Assembly (NCBI GenBank): GCA_035547515.1
Contig: DASZUS010000086.1
Span: 62,001 to 126,000 of the forward strand
Source of the DNA: DASZTV01 sp035547515
Lineage (GTDB): Bacteria > Actinomycetota > Actinomycetes > JAFAQI01
Direction of reading: 5' to 3'
DNA length: 64,000 nucleotides
Part shown: piece after piece, positions 51,243 through 61,687 of the stretch
Position numbering within the stretch: position 1 is the first letter of the stretch
How the letters are laid out: each line of letters starts with the position of its first letter
Translations under genes and position numbers: made by a program
The notes under the pieces: model-generated
The model's input: the letters and a program-made list of their open reading frames with translations, nothing else
Told to the model about the DNA's origin: nothing
Database searches by the model: none

Positions 51243-52331
51243 ATGATCTCGCTGGACCAGGTCAGCAAGACCTACGCCGACGGCACGGTCGCCGTGCACG
51301 AGCTCTCGCTTGACGTTGCGGCCGGTGAGATCGCGGTGCTGGTCGGCCTATCCGGATGTGGCAAGACCACGACGATGCGGATGATCAACCGGCTGGTCGA
51401 GCCGTCCTCGGGGAGGATCACGGTCGACGGTCTCGACGTGGCCAGCACCGACCCGGTGCAGCTACGCCGGCGGATCGGCTATGTCATCCAGCAGGTCGGG
51501 CTGTTCCCGCACCAGACCGTCGCGGCGAACATCGCAACAGTGCCGAAGCTGCTCGGCTGGGACCGCACCAGGACCCGCAACCGGGTAGGCGAGCTGTTGG
51601 AGCTGGTGGGACTCGACGTGGCCACGCACGGCGCCCGGTATCCCCACCAGCTCTCCGGCGGTCAGCGGCAGCGGGTAGGCGTGGCGCGGGCGCTCGCCGC
51701 CGATCCCCCCGTACTGCTCATGGACGAGCCCTTCGGCGCGGTGGACCCGGTCGCCCGCGACCGCCTGCAGGTGGAGTTCCTGCGGCTGCAGGAGCAGGTC
51801 CGCAAGACCGTGGTCTTCGTGACGCACGACGTCGACGAGGCGATCCGGCTCGGGGACCGGATCGCGGTGATGCGCGAGGGCGGTCACCTCGAGCAGTACG
51901 CCGCGCCGCAGGACGTGCTCGCCGACCCCGCAACGCCGTTCGTCGCTGAGTTCGTCGGCGCGGAGCGCACGTTGCGGCGGCTCTCCGTCGTGTCCATCGC
52001 GCCGGGTCGGCTGGTGACCTGGCCGACGGTGCGGCCCGACTCGACCTTGGCGGAGTGCGCCGCGATCATGGACGCCGCGGACGCGCAGTGGGCAGTCGTC
52101 ACCGACGGGGCACCGACGGGCTGGCTGTCCCGGGCTGACGCCGCCGGCGAGGGATTGGCACGCGACCGTGCCGAGGCGGCGGCCGCAGTGCGTGTGGGCG
52201 ACCAGCTCGAGAAGGCGCTCGCCGCGATCCTGGCGGGCAACGCGCCGGGCGCGATCGTCACCGAAGATGGCCGCTACGCCGGCGTGCTGCTCGCGACGGA
52301 TCTGGTGACGGCTGCCCGAGCCCGCGGCTAA
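51243..52331 (+). CDS. Osmoprotectant ABC transporter ATP-binding protein with CBS domain
   Basis: This 362-aa ATPase starts at ATG 51243 (an in-frame GTG at 51198 is possible). It has Walker A GLSGCGKTT, signature LSGGQRQRVGVARALAADPP, Walker B VLLMDEPFGAVDP and switch FVTHDVDEAI. The C-terminal ~110 residues contain CBS-like sequence (TLAECAAIMDAADAQWAVVTDGAPTGWLSR and KALAAILAGNAPGAIVTEDGRYAGVLLATDLV). In OpuA-type importers, CBS domains sense ionic strength and in some species bind c-di-AMP, the product of DisA encoded elsewhere in this window. Confidence 0.9.
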   Translation: MISLDQVSKTYADGTVAVHELSLDVAAGEIAVLVGLSGCGKTTTMRMINRLVEPSSGRITVDGLDVASTDPVQLRRRIGYVIQQVGLFPHQTVAANIATVPKLLGWDRTRTRNRVGELLELVGLDVATHGARYPHQLSGGQRQRVGVARALAADPPVLLMDEPFGAVDPVARDRLQVEFLRLQEQVRKTVVFVTHDVDEAIRLGDRIAVMREGGHLEQYAAPQDVLADPATPFVAEFVGAERTLRRLSVVSIAPGRLVTWPTVRPDSTLAECAAIMDAADAQWAVVTDGAPTGWLSRADAAGEGLARDRAEAAAAVRVGDQLEKALAAILAGNAPGAIVTEDGRYAGVLLATDLVTAARARG

Positions 52332-52395
52332 CGGATGCCCGCGACGAGGCCGCCGGCGCCTCTCTGGCGACCTATCGCAAGCCCAGCACACTAAG

Positions 52396-52833
52396 TCACT
52401 CGACACGATCGATATGACCGGGCATCAACGCATTTACAACGAAGTTCGCGTGCAGTGAGTCAAGAAACCGAAGGTCGGGAGGCGACAAGACGACTGAGAT
52501 CGCCGCCCAGGCGTCATCGACGGCAACCTTCAAGTCGACGCCCACAGATATCGTCGCGCCTAGGCCGACAACGTGCGCACGCAGCTTACTGGCCGTCGGC
52601 TCGAAGAGCTCACGAAGCGGCTCAAGCCCCTTGATCAATGTCAGCCCGTCCTCAGAGGGCGTTCGATACACCCACGATGAGCGGAGCCGCGGCCGCAGTC
52701 CCCCGTCCGGCTTGGTCACCAGGTCGCCCTTCGACCCCCAGCTACGCGCTGCGACGCCGGTAATGGCCGTCACTCCCGAAAGGTCACACGGGTGATCCGC
52801 ACCTACGGCCAGCCACAGTTCGTGCAAGCTCAT
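52396..52833 (-). CDS. DUF4279-like protein
   Basis: This 145-aa protein's pattern of an N-terminal strand, GVAARSWGSKGDLVTKPDGG, RLRSSWVYRTPSEDGLTLIKGLEPLRELFEPTASKLRAHVVGLGATISVGVDLKV and a late SPPDLRFLDSLHANFVVNAL fits the DUF4279 domain. Some members appear in immunity contexts, but function is unsettled. Base composition is lower in GC than the neighbours and transposase remnants follow, so it may be acquired. Confidence 0.65.
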   Translation of the reverse strand: MSLHELWLAVGADHPCDLSGVTAITGVAARSWGSKGDLVTKPDGGLRPRLRSSWVYRTPSEDGLTLIKGLEPLRELFEPTASKLRAHVVGLGATISVGVDLKVAVDDAWAAISVVLSPPDLRFLDSLHANFVVNALMPGHIDRVE

Positions 52834-53204
52834 CTTTGCGACCTCCGACGGTGTCGGAATCGCGGCGTCTCAGGGACCATGACGCATAGCGCCTCCGCGG
52901 ACGTCTCGGCGACCCCACTCCTAGTCAGGAGCCCTCCGTGCATTGTTCGAAAGCATGGCCTCATCCGTGCATGCGGACAAAGTCGGGATCCGGACACGGG
53001 ATCCGTCCTGCCCCCCTCAGCTTCCCCGGGTCCCGCTTCAGGATCCTCGTACGGTGATGCACCTGGTGCTCCACCGGGCGACGCACCTCCACCGACGGGG
53101 CCGATGTCCTCGCCCCCATCGGGCCCTCGACGACCCTCCCCTTCGAGTCGGCGCTCCTGGCACTGCTTCGAGATAACCGCTCCGCGCTCAGTAACCACAA
53201 CGTT
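52834..53204. other. Non-coding or decayed DNA at the edge of the accessory island
   Basis: No convincing gene is visible. Frames through this stretch are proline- and serine-rich shadows with no family match. It probably contains the promoter of the DUF4279 gene and decayed flanking DNA of mobile elements. Confidence 0.5.
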
Positions 53205-53451
53205 CTCGTATTCCAAGACGGTCACGACCGAGATCGGTCCGGTTGAGTTGGCGATGCCACGTGACCCCGCGGGCACCTTCGAACCGGTCACGGTCCCGAA
53301 GTACCGGCGACAACTCGACGGGCTCGCCGCCACGGCCGGCTGGGTCTACTGGTTCAACAACCGCAGGCTGCGCAGCCTCGACCATCTGAACCCAGACGAG
53401 TTCGAGCAAGCCCACTACGCGGCGATCAGCCGAGAGCCGCAACCCGCATAG
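53205..53451 (+). pseudogene. Fused remnants of IS256-family and IS3-family transposases
   Basis: A single open frame joins two unrelated transposase pieces. KTVTTEIGPVELAMPRDPAG followed by FEPVTVPKYRRQL (about 53205-53323) is the N-terminal region of IS256/MULE-type transposases. GWVYWFNNRRLRSLDHLNPD, then EFEQAHYAAISREPQPA (about 53335-53451), is the extreme C-terminus of IS3-family transposases. Neither catalytic core survives. This is a scar of at least two insertions followed by deletion. Confidence 0.8.
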
Positions 53452-53535
53452 GAGCGGCAGAGAACATGGGGCGCTTCATCCACCATGTTGACCGCGTGGT
53501 AGGTCATGGTGAGGCGGGTTGGGCCGGGCCTGGTG

Positions 53536-53958
53536 TCAACGACTCTCGCGACGCCGTGCTTGTTCTGGCAGGTCAGCCGGCTTAATCATCGCGGGGCCAG
53601 GGCGCGGGATGCGCTCAAGTCCGCTGTAGGCGACCAAAAGACAACCCCCGAGAATAGACAACAGCCACACCAGCCCTCCGATGTGACCATCTCCAATCTC
53701 CTCGGCCGCATTTACAGTGCCGTAAAACATCACTAGCACGCCTACGCCGTCACCCCGCACAGTTGGCGGATGGAGCCACCGCACGCGCCGGTAAGGACCG
53801 ATCTGGGTTACCCATCCACGGGGTGGAGGCGCGTCCCGGCCAAGCCCCGACTGAGCGGCGCGGAACTTCATATTGGGATCCTGGCTCGAGCACCCAGGCA
53901 TAACAACCTCACTGGACTCGACCCTCGACCCACCGAGTCGCGTGCGCGCTATATGCAC
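53536..53958 (-). CDS. Possible small membrane protein (hypothetical)
   Basis: This frame is up to 140 aa. The plausible part begins near MFYGTVNAAEEIGDGHIGG and contains a hydrophobic segment (LVWLLSILGGCLLVAYSGL) and a charged tail. Codon use is less GC-biased than in neighbouring genes. No family is recognised, and the N-terminal half looks like non-coding sequence. Confidence 0.28.
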   Translation of the reverse strand: MHIARTRLGGSRVESSEVVMPGCSSQDPNMKFRAAQSGLGRDAPPPRGWVTQIGPYRRVRWLHPPTVRGDGVGVLVMFYGTVNAAEEIGDGHIGGLVWLLSILGGCLLVAYSGLERIPRPGPAMIKPADLPEQARRRESR

Positions 53959-53993
53959 TCTGACATTCCCGCAACGCTAACTCGACCGGGCGC

Positions 53994-54344
53994 TCACATA
54001 TCGCTCGGACGCGCCGTTGCTCGCGCCACCATCACAGGCGCAGATCCTCGTCCCGTACTTTTCGCCAAACTGCTTGCGTCGCTCCCACTTGACAGCCAGG
54101 AACCGAGATAGTCGATCGCCGTTGCCATGCCCGTCACTACATTGCCGAAGCTTTGGCGAACACCTCCGCGCCGGTCTTCCTTTACCGAAGTCTCAGCCAA
54201 GGGTCCCCACTCGTGCGCCAACGCCCCCAATATCCATGACGCCCAACCCCCGGCCCCGATAGTCGCTAGCAACCCCCGGCGACCTGTTGCAGCAACCTCG
54301 CGGTCACACGGTGTATCGGCCTCACACTGGCGACACGCCGTCAC
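53994..54344 (-). CDS. Possible hypothetical protein
   Basis: This is a frame of up to 116 aa beginning MTACRQCEADTPCDREVAATG, with a weakly hydrophobic stretch (LATIGAGGWASWILGALA). No domain is recognised, and it may be chance or a decayed gene within the island. Confidence 0.22.
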   Translation of the reverse strand: MTACRQCEADTPCDREVAATGRRGLLATIGAGGWASWILGALAHEWGPLAETSVKEDRRGGVRQSFGNVVTGMATAIDYLGSWLSSGSDASSLAKSTGRGSAPVMVARATARPSDM

Positions 54345-54389
54345 GACAGAGCTGGGTTCCGCCGCAGCGGTGCAGCTCGGACCTTCGCC

Positions 54390-54671
54390 TTACGGCTTCA
54401 GCAGGTAGTCGATGTAGCGGGCGCGCAGCAGAGCCTCGTCCTCGCCGGTTCGCCGGCCGAGCAGCTCGCGGACCGCATCGATGGCGCCGCGGACCGTCTC
54501 TCCCAACCCTCCGGCCGAGCCGTCGTCGGAGCCGAACTCCTCGCTCGCACCGAGGTGCTTGACGAGGTCCCAGAAGAACCCGATGTCGCGGGCGTGCTCC
54601 GCCTTGCTGAATGCGCGCTCGCGCAGCTCGTTCGTGGCAAGTGCGTCGAGGGCATCGAAGTCGGCCGACAT
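54390..54671 (-). CDS. Conserved small protein of unknown function downstream of the folate cluster
   Basis: This 93-aa protein starts at ATG 54671: MSADFDALDALATNELRERA, then KAEHARDIGFFWDLVKHLGASEE and a C-terminal ALLRARYIDYLLKP. I recall close relatives after the DUF3180 gene in other actinobacteria. It is mostly helical and acidic. It is the last gene of the ftsH-fol run, 10 bp behind the DUF3180 gene. Confidence 0.75.
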   Translation of the reverse strand: MSADFDALDALATNELRERAFSKAEHARDIGFFWDLVKHLGASEEFGSDDGSAGGLGETVRGAIDAVRELLGRRTGEDEALLRARYIDYLLKP

Positions 54672-54681
54672 AGACCGCAGG

Positions 54682-55128
54682 CTACTTCTCGTCGTCATCG
54701 GTCTTGGGGACGCGGCCGGCCCATTCGAGGTAGAGGGCGCCGGCAATCAATGCGAGGCCAGCGGCGACGCCTACGGCCGAGCTCCTGGTGTCCTGGTGCG
54801 CGGCGGTGGAGTTGACCTGCGCCACCCAGCTGAGGAAGCCGGCGTACCCACCGCCCGCGATCGCACCGGCGACGGACGACGCCTTCGCGAGCGCAACGAG
54901 CCGCGCGACGACCAGCGGGTCGATCGGCCGCGTGCCTTGCCGGCCCTCGAGACGGGCCTTGGTGAGCGAGGCGGTGTAGCCCTCGGCGATCGCGAGCGCG
55001 AACAGCGACGCCTGGGCATAGACCGATGGCGACGGGAGGTCCGTGTAGTAGGCACGGGTGAGGAAGTACGCCGCGAGGCCGGCGACGACGCCGAGCGCCA
55101 CCAGGACATACCACTTGGTCGGCTTCAT
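54682..55128 (-). CDS. DUF3180 family membrane protein
   Basis: This 148-aa protein has four predicted TM segments: WYVLVALGVVAGLAAYFLT, VYAQASLFALAIAEGYTA, ASSVAGAIAGGGYAGFLSWV and AVGVAAGLALIAGALYLEWAG. DUF3180 genes regularly follow folK in actinobacteria. Function is unknown. Its ATG overlaps the folK stop by 4 bp. Confidence 0.88.
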   Translation of the reverse strand: MKPTKWYVLVALGVVAGLAAYFLTRAYYTDLPSPSVYAQASLFALAIAEGYTASLTKARLEGRQGTRPIDPLVVARLVALAKASSVAGAIAGGGYAGFLSWVAQVNSTAAHQDTRSSAVGVAAGLALIAGALYLEWAGRVPKTDDDEK

Positions 55129-55604
55129 CGCGGCGCCTCGGCCACCCGCCGTACGCCGGAGGACCCGATCCGCTCGAGCACCTTGCTGACCCGGCCGATC
55201 CGTGGCAGCTCGGCGACGGGGTCGATCTCGAGCCAGGGCACGAGCACGAAGGCACGCTCCCGCGCCCGGGGGTGCGGCAGCGTCAGCCGCGGGTCGTCGC
55301 TCACCTGGCCGTCGACGTCGATGACATCCACGTCGAGGCTGCGCGGACCCCAGCGCCGTGACCTCAGCCGGCCCTGTGCGGTCTCGGCTGCCTGTGCCGC
55401 GACGAACGCCGCTTCCGCGTCCGCAGTCGCCAGGGTCGCGACGAGGTTGAGAAAGTCCGGCTGGTCGGTGACGCCGACCGCTGCCGTCTCGTAGAGCCCG
55501 GATACGGCGATGATCGGCAGGTGCATTGACAGCACCTCGAGACCGCGCCGCAGCTGGGACACCCGGTCTCCGAGGTTGGAGCCCAGCGACATCACGGCCG
55601 TCAT
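55125..55604 (-). CDS. folK: 6-hydroxymethyl-7,8-dihydropterin pyrophosphokinase
   Basis: This 159-aa kinase transfers pyrophosphate from ATP to hydroxymethyl-dihydropterin. Signature residues are MSLGSNLGDR at the start, RRWGPRSLDVDVIDVDG (the two catalytic Asp) and LTLPHPRARERAFVLVPW. It overlaps folB and the DUF3180 gene by 4 bp each. Its product is the substrate of FolP. Confidence 0.94.
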   Translation of the reverse strand: MTAVMSLGSNLGDRVSQLRRGLEVLSMHLPIIAVSGLYETAAVGVTDQPDFLNLVATLATADAEAAFVAAQAAETAQGRLRSRRWGPRSLDVDVIDVDGQVSDDPRLTLPHPRARERAFVLVPWLEIDPVAELPRIGRVSKVLERIGSSGVRRVAEAPR

Positions 55605-55975
55605 CGTGCAGCGCGGTCCCGGTTGATCGTGATGGTCACGTCGTCGATGTCGACGCCGGTCGGCGCCTCCGGCTTGTGCACCGTGATCTCGACGGCGAGC
55701 ACCCGCTCGGAGGCGAGGCAGAGGTCGGCGAGCCGCTGAGCGAGGGTCTCGATGAGGTCGACCGGATCGCTCTCGACCGCGGCACGCAGCTGCTTGGCGA
55801 GGCCGCCGTAGTCGACGGTGTCGGCCAGGTCGTCGCTCGCGGCAGCGGCCCGGGTGTCGACCGACAGCACCGCGTCGATGACGAAGCGCTGGCCTTCTCG
55901 ACGCTCCTCAGGCAGCACCCCGTGGTAGCCGAATGCGCGCAGGCCCCGCAACGCGATCTGGTCGCTCACCGTCAT
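55601..55975 (-). CDS. folB: Dihydroneopterin aldolase
   Basis: This 124-aa tunnel-fold enzyme converts dihydroneopterin to hydroxymethyl-dihydropterin. It has GYHGVLPEERREGQRFVID with the conserved Glu, DTVDYGGLAKQL and the Lys in ITVHKPEAPTGVDIDDV. It is translationally coupled to folP and folK by 4-bp overlaps. Confidence 0.94.
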   Translation of the reverse strand: MTVSDQIALRGLRAFGYHGVLPEERREGQRFVIDAVLSVDTRAAAASDDLADTVDYGGLAKQLRAAVESDPVDLIETLAQRLADLCLASERVLAVEITVHKPEAPTGVDIDDVTITINRDRAAR

Positions 55976-56813
55976 CCCCTCCCCGAGCGGCGCGTCTCCG
56001 CGACCACCCGAACCGCGTCAGCACTCGGCCGCACGCTATGCACCCTGACGCCCCACACCCCGGCCTGCGCGGCGAGGGCGGTGATGGCAGCCGTCGCGTC
56101 GTCGCGACCCATCGGGCCGCGCGGTTGGCCATCGACCGCGAGCAGCGCACCGAGAAACGACTTGCGGCTGGCGCCGACGAGCACCGGGTAGCCGAGGCCG
56201 ATGAGCTCATCCAGATGGGCGAGCAGGCGCCAGTTGTGCTCAGCCTGCTTCGCGAAGCCGATGCCCGGGTCGACCACGATCGCGGACGGGTCGACCCCGG
56301 CGGCGACCACCCCGTCGACGCGCGCCTTCAGCTCCTCGCAGACCTCGGCCACCACGTTGCGGTAGGTCGCCTTTGCGTACATGTCGGCGCTGTGCCCGCG
56401 CCAGTGCATGACGACGTACGGCACACCCGCGTCGGCGACGACGGACGGCAGCGCCGGGTCGGCGAGGCCGCCGGAGACGTCGTTGACCAGGCGGGCCCCG
56501 GCCTGCAGCGCGGCCGCGGCGACCTCGGCCCGCATGGTGTCGATGCTGACGAAGGCCCCCGCGCCGCTCAGCGCGGTGACGACGGGAAGGACTCGCCGAA
56601 GCTCCTCGGCGCACTCGACGCGCTCGGCTCCCGGACGGGTGGACTCGCCGCCGACGTCGACGAGGTCAGCACCCTCAGCGGCGAGCGACAGCCCGTGAGC
56701 AATCGCGGCGTCGATGTCGAAGTGCAGGCCCGACTCGCTGAACGAGTCAGGGGTGACGTTGACCACGCCCATGACCGCGGTGCGGCCAAGGTCGGGCAGC
56801 CCCCGAGGGACCA

Positions 56814-56814
<1 letters not shown>
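55972..56814 (-). CDS. folP: Dihydropteroate synthase
   Basis: This 280-aa enzyme joins the pterin pyrophosphate and p-aminobenzoate and is the sulfonamide target. Blocks are VMGVVNVTPDSFSESG, DLVDVGGESTRPGAERV, RLVNDVSGG, VVMHWRG, VVDPGIGFAK and VLVGASRKSFLG. It starts at GTG 56814, sharing one base with the ftsH stop. In most actinobacteria folE stands between ftsH and folP; here it is absent. Confidence 0.94.
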
Positions 56815-58907
<2,093 letters not shown>

Positions 58908-59025
58908 GGCTCCTGCTCGACGCGTGATTTTGGTTGGCCTGCGCCCAAGATCAGGCGCCTCTCCCGCTCATACGAAGGTACACCGGGGGCCTCAGGGGCG
59001 TCCTGCGCCGATCCTCCGCTGTGGC

Positions 59026-59634
59026 CTAGTGGTTGTAGACCTCGGGACGCAGCGTGCCGACGTAGGGCAGGTCGCGGTAGCGCTGGGCGTAGTCGAGCCC
59101 GTAGCCGACGACGAACACGCTCGGGATGTCGAAGCCCATGTAGGCGACCGGGACCTCGACCTGGGCCGCCTCGGGCTTGCGGAGCATCGCCACGACCTCG
59201 ACCGAGCGGGGGTGGCGCGACTTGAGGTTGCGCAGCAGCCAGGACAGCGTCAGGCCGGAGTCGATGATGTCCTCGACCACGATGACGTCGCAGTCGGTGA
59301 TGTCGCGGTCGAGGTCCTTGATGATCCGTACGACGCCGGACGACGAGGTCGCCGCGCCGTACGACGAGACCGCCATGAACTCCATCGAGACCGGGATGGT
59401 CAGCGCGCGCGCCAGGTCGGCCATGACCATGACCGCACCCTTGAGGACCGCTACGAGCACCACCTCGCGGCCCGCGTAGTCGGCGTCGATTCGCGCCGCG
59501 AGCTCGGCCACCTTGGCGGCGATCTGCTCGGCGGAGACGAGCACCGACTCGATGTCCGGGTGCAGCGAGACCGGAGGCACGGCAGCCTCATCCATGGGGT
59601 GCAACACCTCGACGGGCAGCAGCGGCGCGGTCAT
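59026..59634 (-). CDS. hpt: Hypoxanthine phosphoribosyltransferase
   Basis: This 202-aa enzyme salvages hypoxanthine and guanine with PRPP. The start is ATG 59634, overlapping the tilS stop by 4 bp. It has the flexible loop region FMAVSSYGAATSSSG, the PRPP motif VIVVEDIIDSGLTLSWL and the base-specificity strand FVVGYGLDYAQRYRDLPYVG. The tilS-hpt-ftsH order is widely conserved in Gram-positive bacteria. Confidence 0.94.
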   Translation of the reverse strand: MTAPLLPVEVLHPMDEAAVPPVSLHPDIESVLVSAEQIAAKVAELAARIDADYAGREVVLVAVLKGAVMVMADLARALTIPVSMEFMAVSSYGAATSSSGVVRIIKDLDRDITDCDVIVVEDIIDSGLTLSWLLRNLKSRHPRSVEVVAMLRKPEAAQVEVPVAYMGFDIPSVFVVGYGLDYAQRYRDLPYVGTLRPEVYNH

Positions 59635-60572
59635 CGAAAGGTGAGCCTGCCATACGCCCGCACGGCCTCCAACCCCCCGGGCAGGCTCACCGGGCCCTGC
59701 CCGCGCCATGCCACGACCAGCGCGTCGACCGAGGCGACATGCGCGGCCGTCAGCGTGCCCGCGGGCGCGCCGGCCGCGATCGCCGCGCGGCGCAACACCC
59801 GGGTACGGATGGCCTCCGGGAGCTCAGCCAGCACGGCCACGTCGCAGGGGTCTGCCACGGTGTTGGCGATCGCGTCGAGGGCATCCGCGTCGGCGCGCAG
59901 CAGGTGCGCCGTGCGGGCGAGGGCAGCAGCCACGCCGGGCCCGAGGACGGTCTCGAGCGCCGGCATCACCTCGGCGCGCAGCCGGGACCGGGTGAAGCGG
60001 CGGTCGTCGTTGTGCGGGTCCTGCCAGGGCTCGAGGCCGAGCGCTGCGCAGGCCGCAACCGTCGTGTCCCGGCGTACGCCGAGCAGCGGCCGGACGAGCA
60101 GACCCCGCCGCGCGGGCATCCCCGCGAGCGACCGCCCGCCGGAGCCCCGCGCCAGCCCGAGCAGGACCGACTCGGCCTGGTCATCGAGGGTGTGCCCGAG
60201 CGCCACCGCCGCGGCACCGAGGCGGCGGGCCGTCTCGTCCAGTGCCGCATAGCGGGCCTCGCGTGCCGCGCCCTCCGGCCCGAGCCGGGTCCGGTCGACC
60301 GTGACCGCCACGACCTCCACCGGGTCGAGCCCGAGCTGCTTGCAGCTGCTCGCAGCTGTCGCCGCGTGCTCAGCCGAGCCCTCCTGCAGCCCGTGGTCGA
60401 CGACCACCGCGCCCGCACGCCAGCCGCCACGCGAAGCCTCCGCGGCAAGCGCGGCGGCGAGGGCGAGCGAGTCCGGCCCGCCGCTGCACGCGGCGAGCAC
60501 CAGCGAGCCGGCTGGCACCGCCATGAGCGAATCGCGGACCGCCTTGCGCACCTCGGCGAGGGCGGGGTCCAT
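59631..60572 (-). CDS. tilS: tRNA(Ile)-lysidine synthetase
   Basis: This 313-aa enzyme modifies C34 of the tRNA(Ile2) anticodon to lysidine, changing it to read AUA. The start is ATG 60572. It has the PP-loop LAACSGGPDSLALAAALA, VVDHGLQEGSAEHA, ALGHTLDDQAESVLLGLARGSG and PHNDDRRFTRSRLRAEVMP. It is shorter than the E. coli enzyme, lacking the long C-terminal domains, as usual in actinobacteria. Confidence 0.92.
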   Translation of the reverse strand: MDPALAEVRKAVRDSLMAVPAGSLVLAACSGGPDSLALAAALAAEASRGGWRAGAVVVDHGLQEGSAEHAATAASSCKQLGLDPVEVVAVTVDRTRLGPEGAAREARYAALDETARRLGAAAVALGHTLDDQAESVLLGLARGSGGRSLAGMPARRGLLVRPLLGVRRDTTVAACAALGLEPWQDPHNDDRRFTRSRLRAEVMPALETVLGPGVAAALARTAHLLRADADALDAIANTVADPCDVAVLAELPEAIRTRVLRRAAIAAGAPAGTLTAAHVASVDALVVAWRGQGPVSLPGGLEAVRAYGRLTFR

Positions 60573-60592
60573 CTGCACGGCTGCGGGGGTGG

Positions 60593-61687
60593 CTACGCGG
60601 TAGCCGCGCGCAGCCCGGCGGTTCGCTCCAGCCATGCCTTCGGTTCGCGGATCTCCGCGCCGGTGGGCAGAAGCTCCGGCCCGGACCACACAACGTTGAG
60701 GCCCGACATCCCGACCTGGTCGAGGACCGCGCGGACGAAGACCGCCCCCTCGGCGTACTGCTTCATCTTCATCTCCATGCCCATCAGGCGCCGTAGCACC
60801 TTCGCCATCGGGCCCGCCTGGCGACGGCGGGCGTCGAAGCGAGCCCGGATGGTCTGGACGGTCGGTACGACGCTGGGCCCGGCAAGGTCCATCACCACGT
60901 CCGCGTGCCCCTCGAGCAGGCTCATCAGGCCGGTCAGGCGGTCCAGGATCTCCCGCTGCTCAGGGGTCTGGATGATCTCGACCAGGCTGACGTCCTCTCG
61001 GCCACGCGCCACGTCGACCAGGCCGGCGAGCACCTTGCGCAGCCGGGCGAGCAGAGCCGCGGTGTCGAGGTCGGAGGCCAGCAGGAAGTCGCGCATCAGG
61101 CCCTGCACGTGGCCGTGCAGCCACGGTGCTGCGGCGAACTGCGTGCGGTGGGTGACCTCGTGCAGGCAGACCCAGAGCCGGAAGTCGGACGGGTCGACGC
61201 CCATCGCGCGCTCGGCGGCGACGATGTTGGGCGCCACCAGGGTCAGCCGTCCGGGCACCTGCTCGTCGGGTGAGGTCCGCGGCGGTCCGATTAGCTCGAA
61301 CTGCCCGAGCACCCGCGTGGAGAGGTAGCTGAGCAGGACGCCGACCTCGGCTCCGGCAACCTTCGACCCGACGGCCTCGACCGCCTGGCTCGGCGCCTTC
61401 ATCCCGCGCTTTTCCATGAGCGCTTCGATCAGCGGGTCGGCGAGCAGCTGGAAGCTTGCGACATTCGCGCGGATCCATGCGGGCCGGTCGACGACGACCG
61501 TGGTCGCGCTGTGTGAGGCGGAGTCGAGGCCGGTCACCGCCGCGACGTGCTCATCGGCACGGTCCGCCTTCGCCCGCAAGTCGTTGACGACGTCGACCGC
61601 GGCAGCGAGCGGGATCTTCGGGCCTGGCGGCACGAGCCTCGTGCCGGTCGCGGCGGCCAGCTGCCAGTCGACGACGCGGATGCTCAT
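60593..61687 (-). CDS. Zinc-dependent metalloprotease-like protein (DUF2342, F420-associated family)
   Basis: This 364-aa protein has a zincin motif HEVTH in LWVCLHEVTHRTQFAAAPWL and a third acidic region SLLEGHADVVMD. GPKIPLAAAVDVVNDLRAKAD and RPAWIRANVASF are typical of the actinobacterial DUF2342 family, sometimes labelled coenzyme F420 biosynthesis associated. The true substrate is unknown. It lies between dacB and tilS, coupled to dacB by a 4-bp overlap. Confidence 0.88.
   Translation of the reverse strand: MSIRVVDWQLAAATGTRLVPPGPKIPLAAAVDVVNDLRAKADRADEHVAAVTGLDSASHSATTVVVDRPAWIRANVASFQLLADPLIEALMEKRGMKAPSQAVEAVGSKVAGAEVGVLLSYLSTRVLGQFELIGPPRTSPDEQVPGRLTLVAPNIVAAERAMGVDPSDFRLWVCLHEVTHRTQFAAAPWLHGHVQGLMRDFLLASDLDTAALLARLRKVLAGLVDVARGREDVSLVEIIQTPEQREILDRLTGLMSLLEGHADVVMDLAGPSVVPTVQTIRARFDARRRQAGPMAKVLRRLMGMEMKMKQYAEGAVFVRAVLDQVGMSGLNVVWSGPELLPTGAEIREPKAWLERTAGLRAATA

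Larger units (their letters stand above)
53452..54389. other. Gene-poor, lower-GC stretch of the accessory island
   Basis: About 940 bp with visibly lower GC than the rest of the window and no conserved gene. Two minus-strand frames (53536-53958 and 53994-54344) are the only candidates and are listed separately with low confidence. No inverted repeats typical of an intact insertion sequence were found by eye. Confidence 0.5.

Noticed and set aside
53452..54389. An intact insertion sequence or defence system in the accessory island
   Set aside because: No complete transposase, terminal inverted repeats, nuclease, helicase or CRISPR-like repeats could be seen; only fragments and two weak ORFs.
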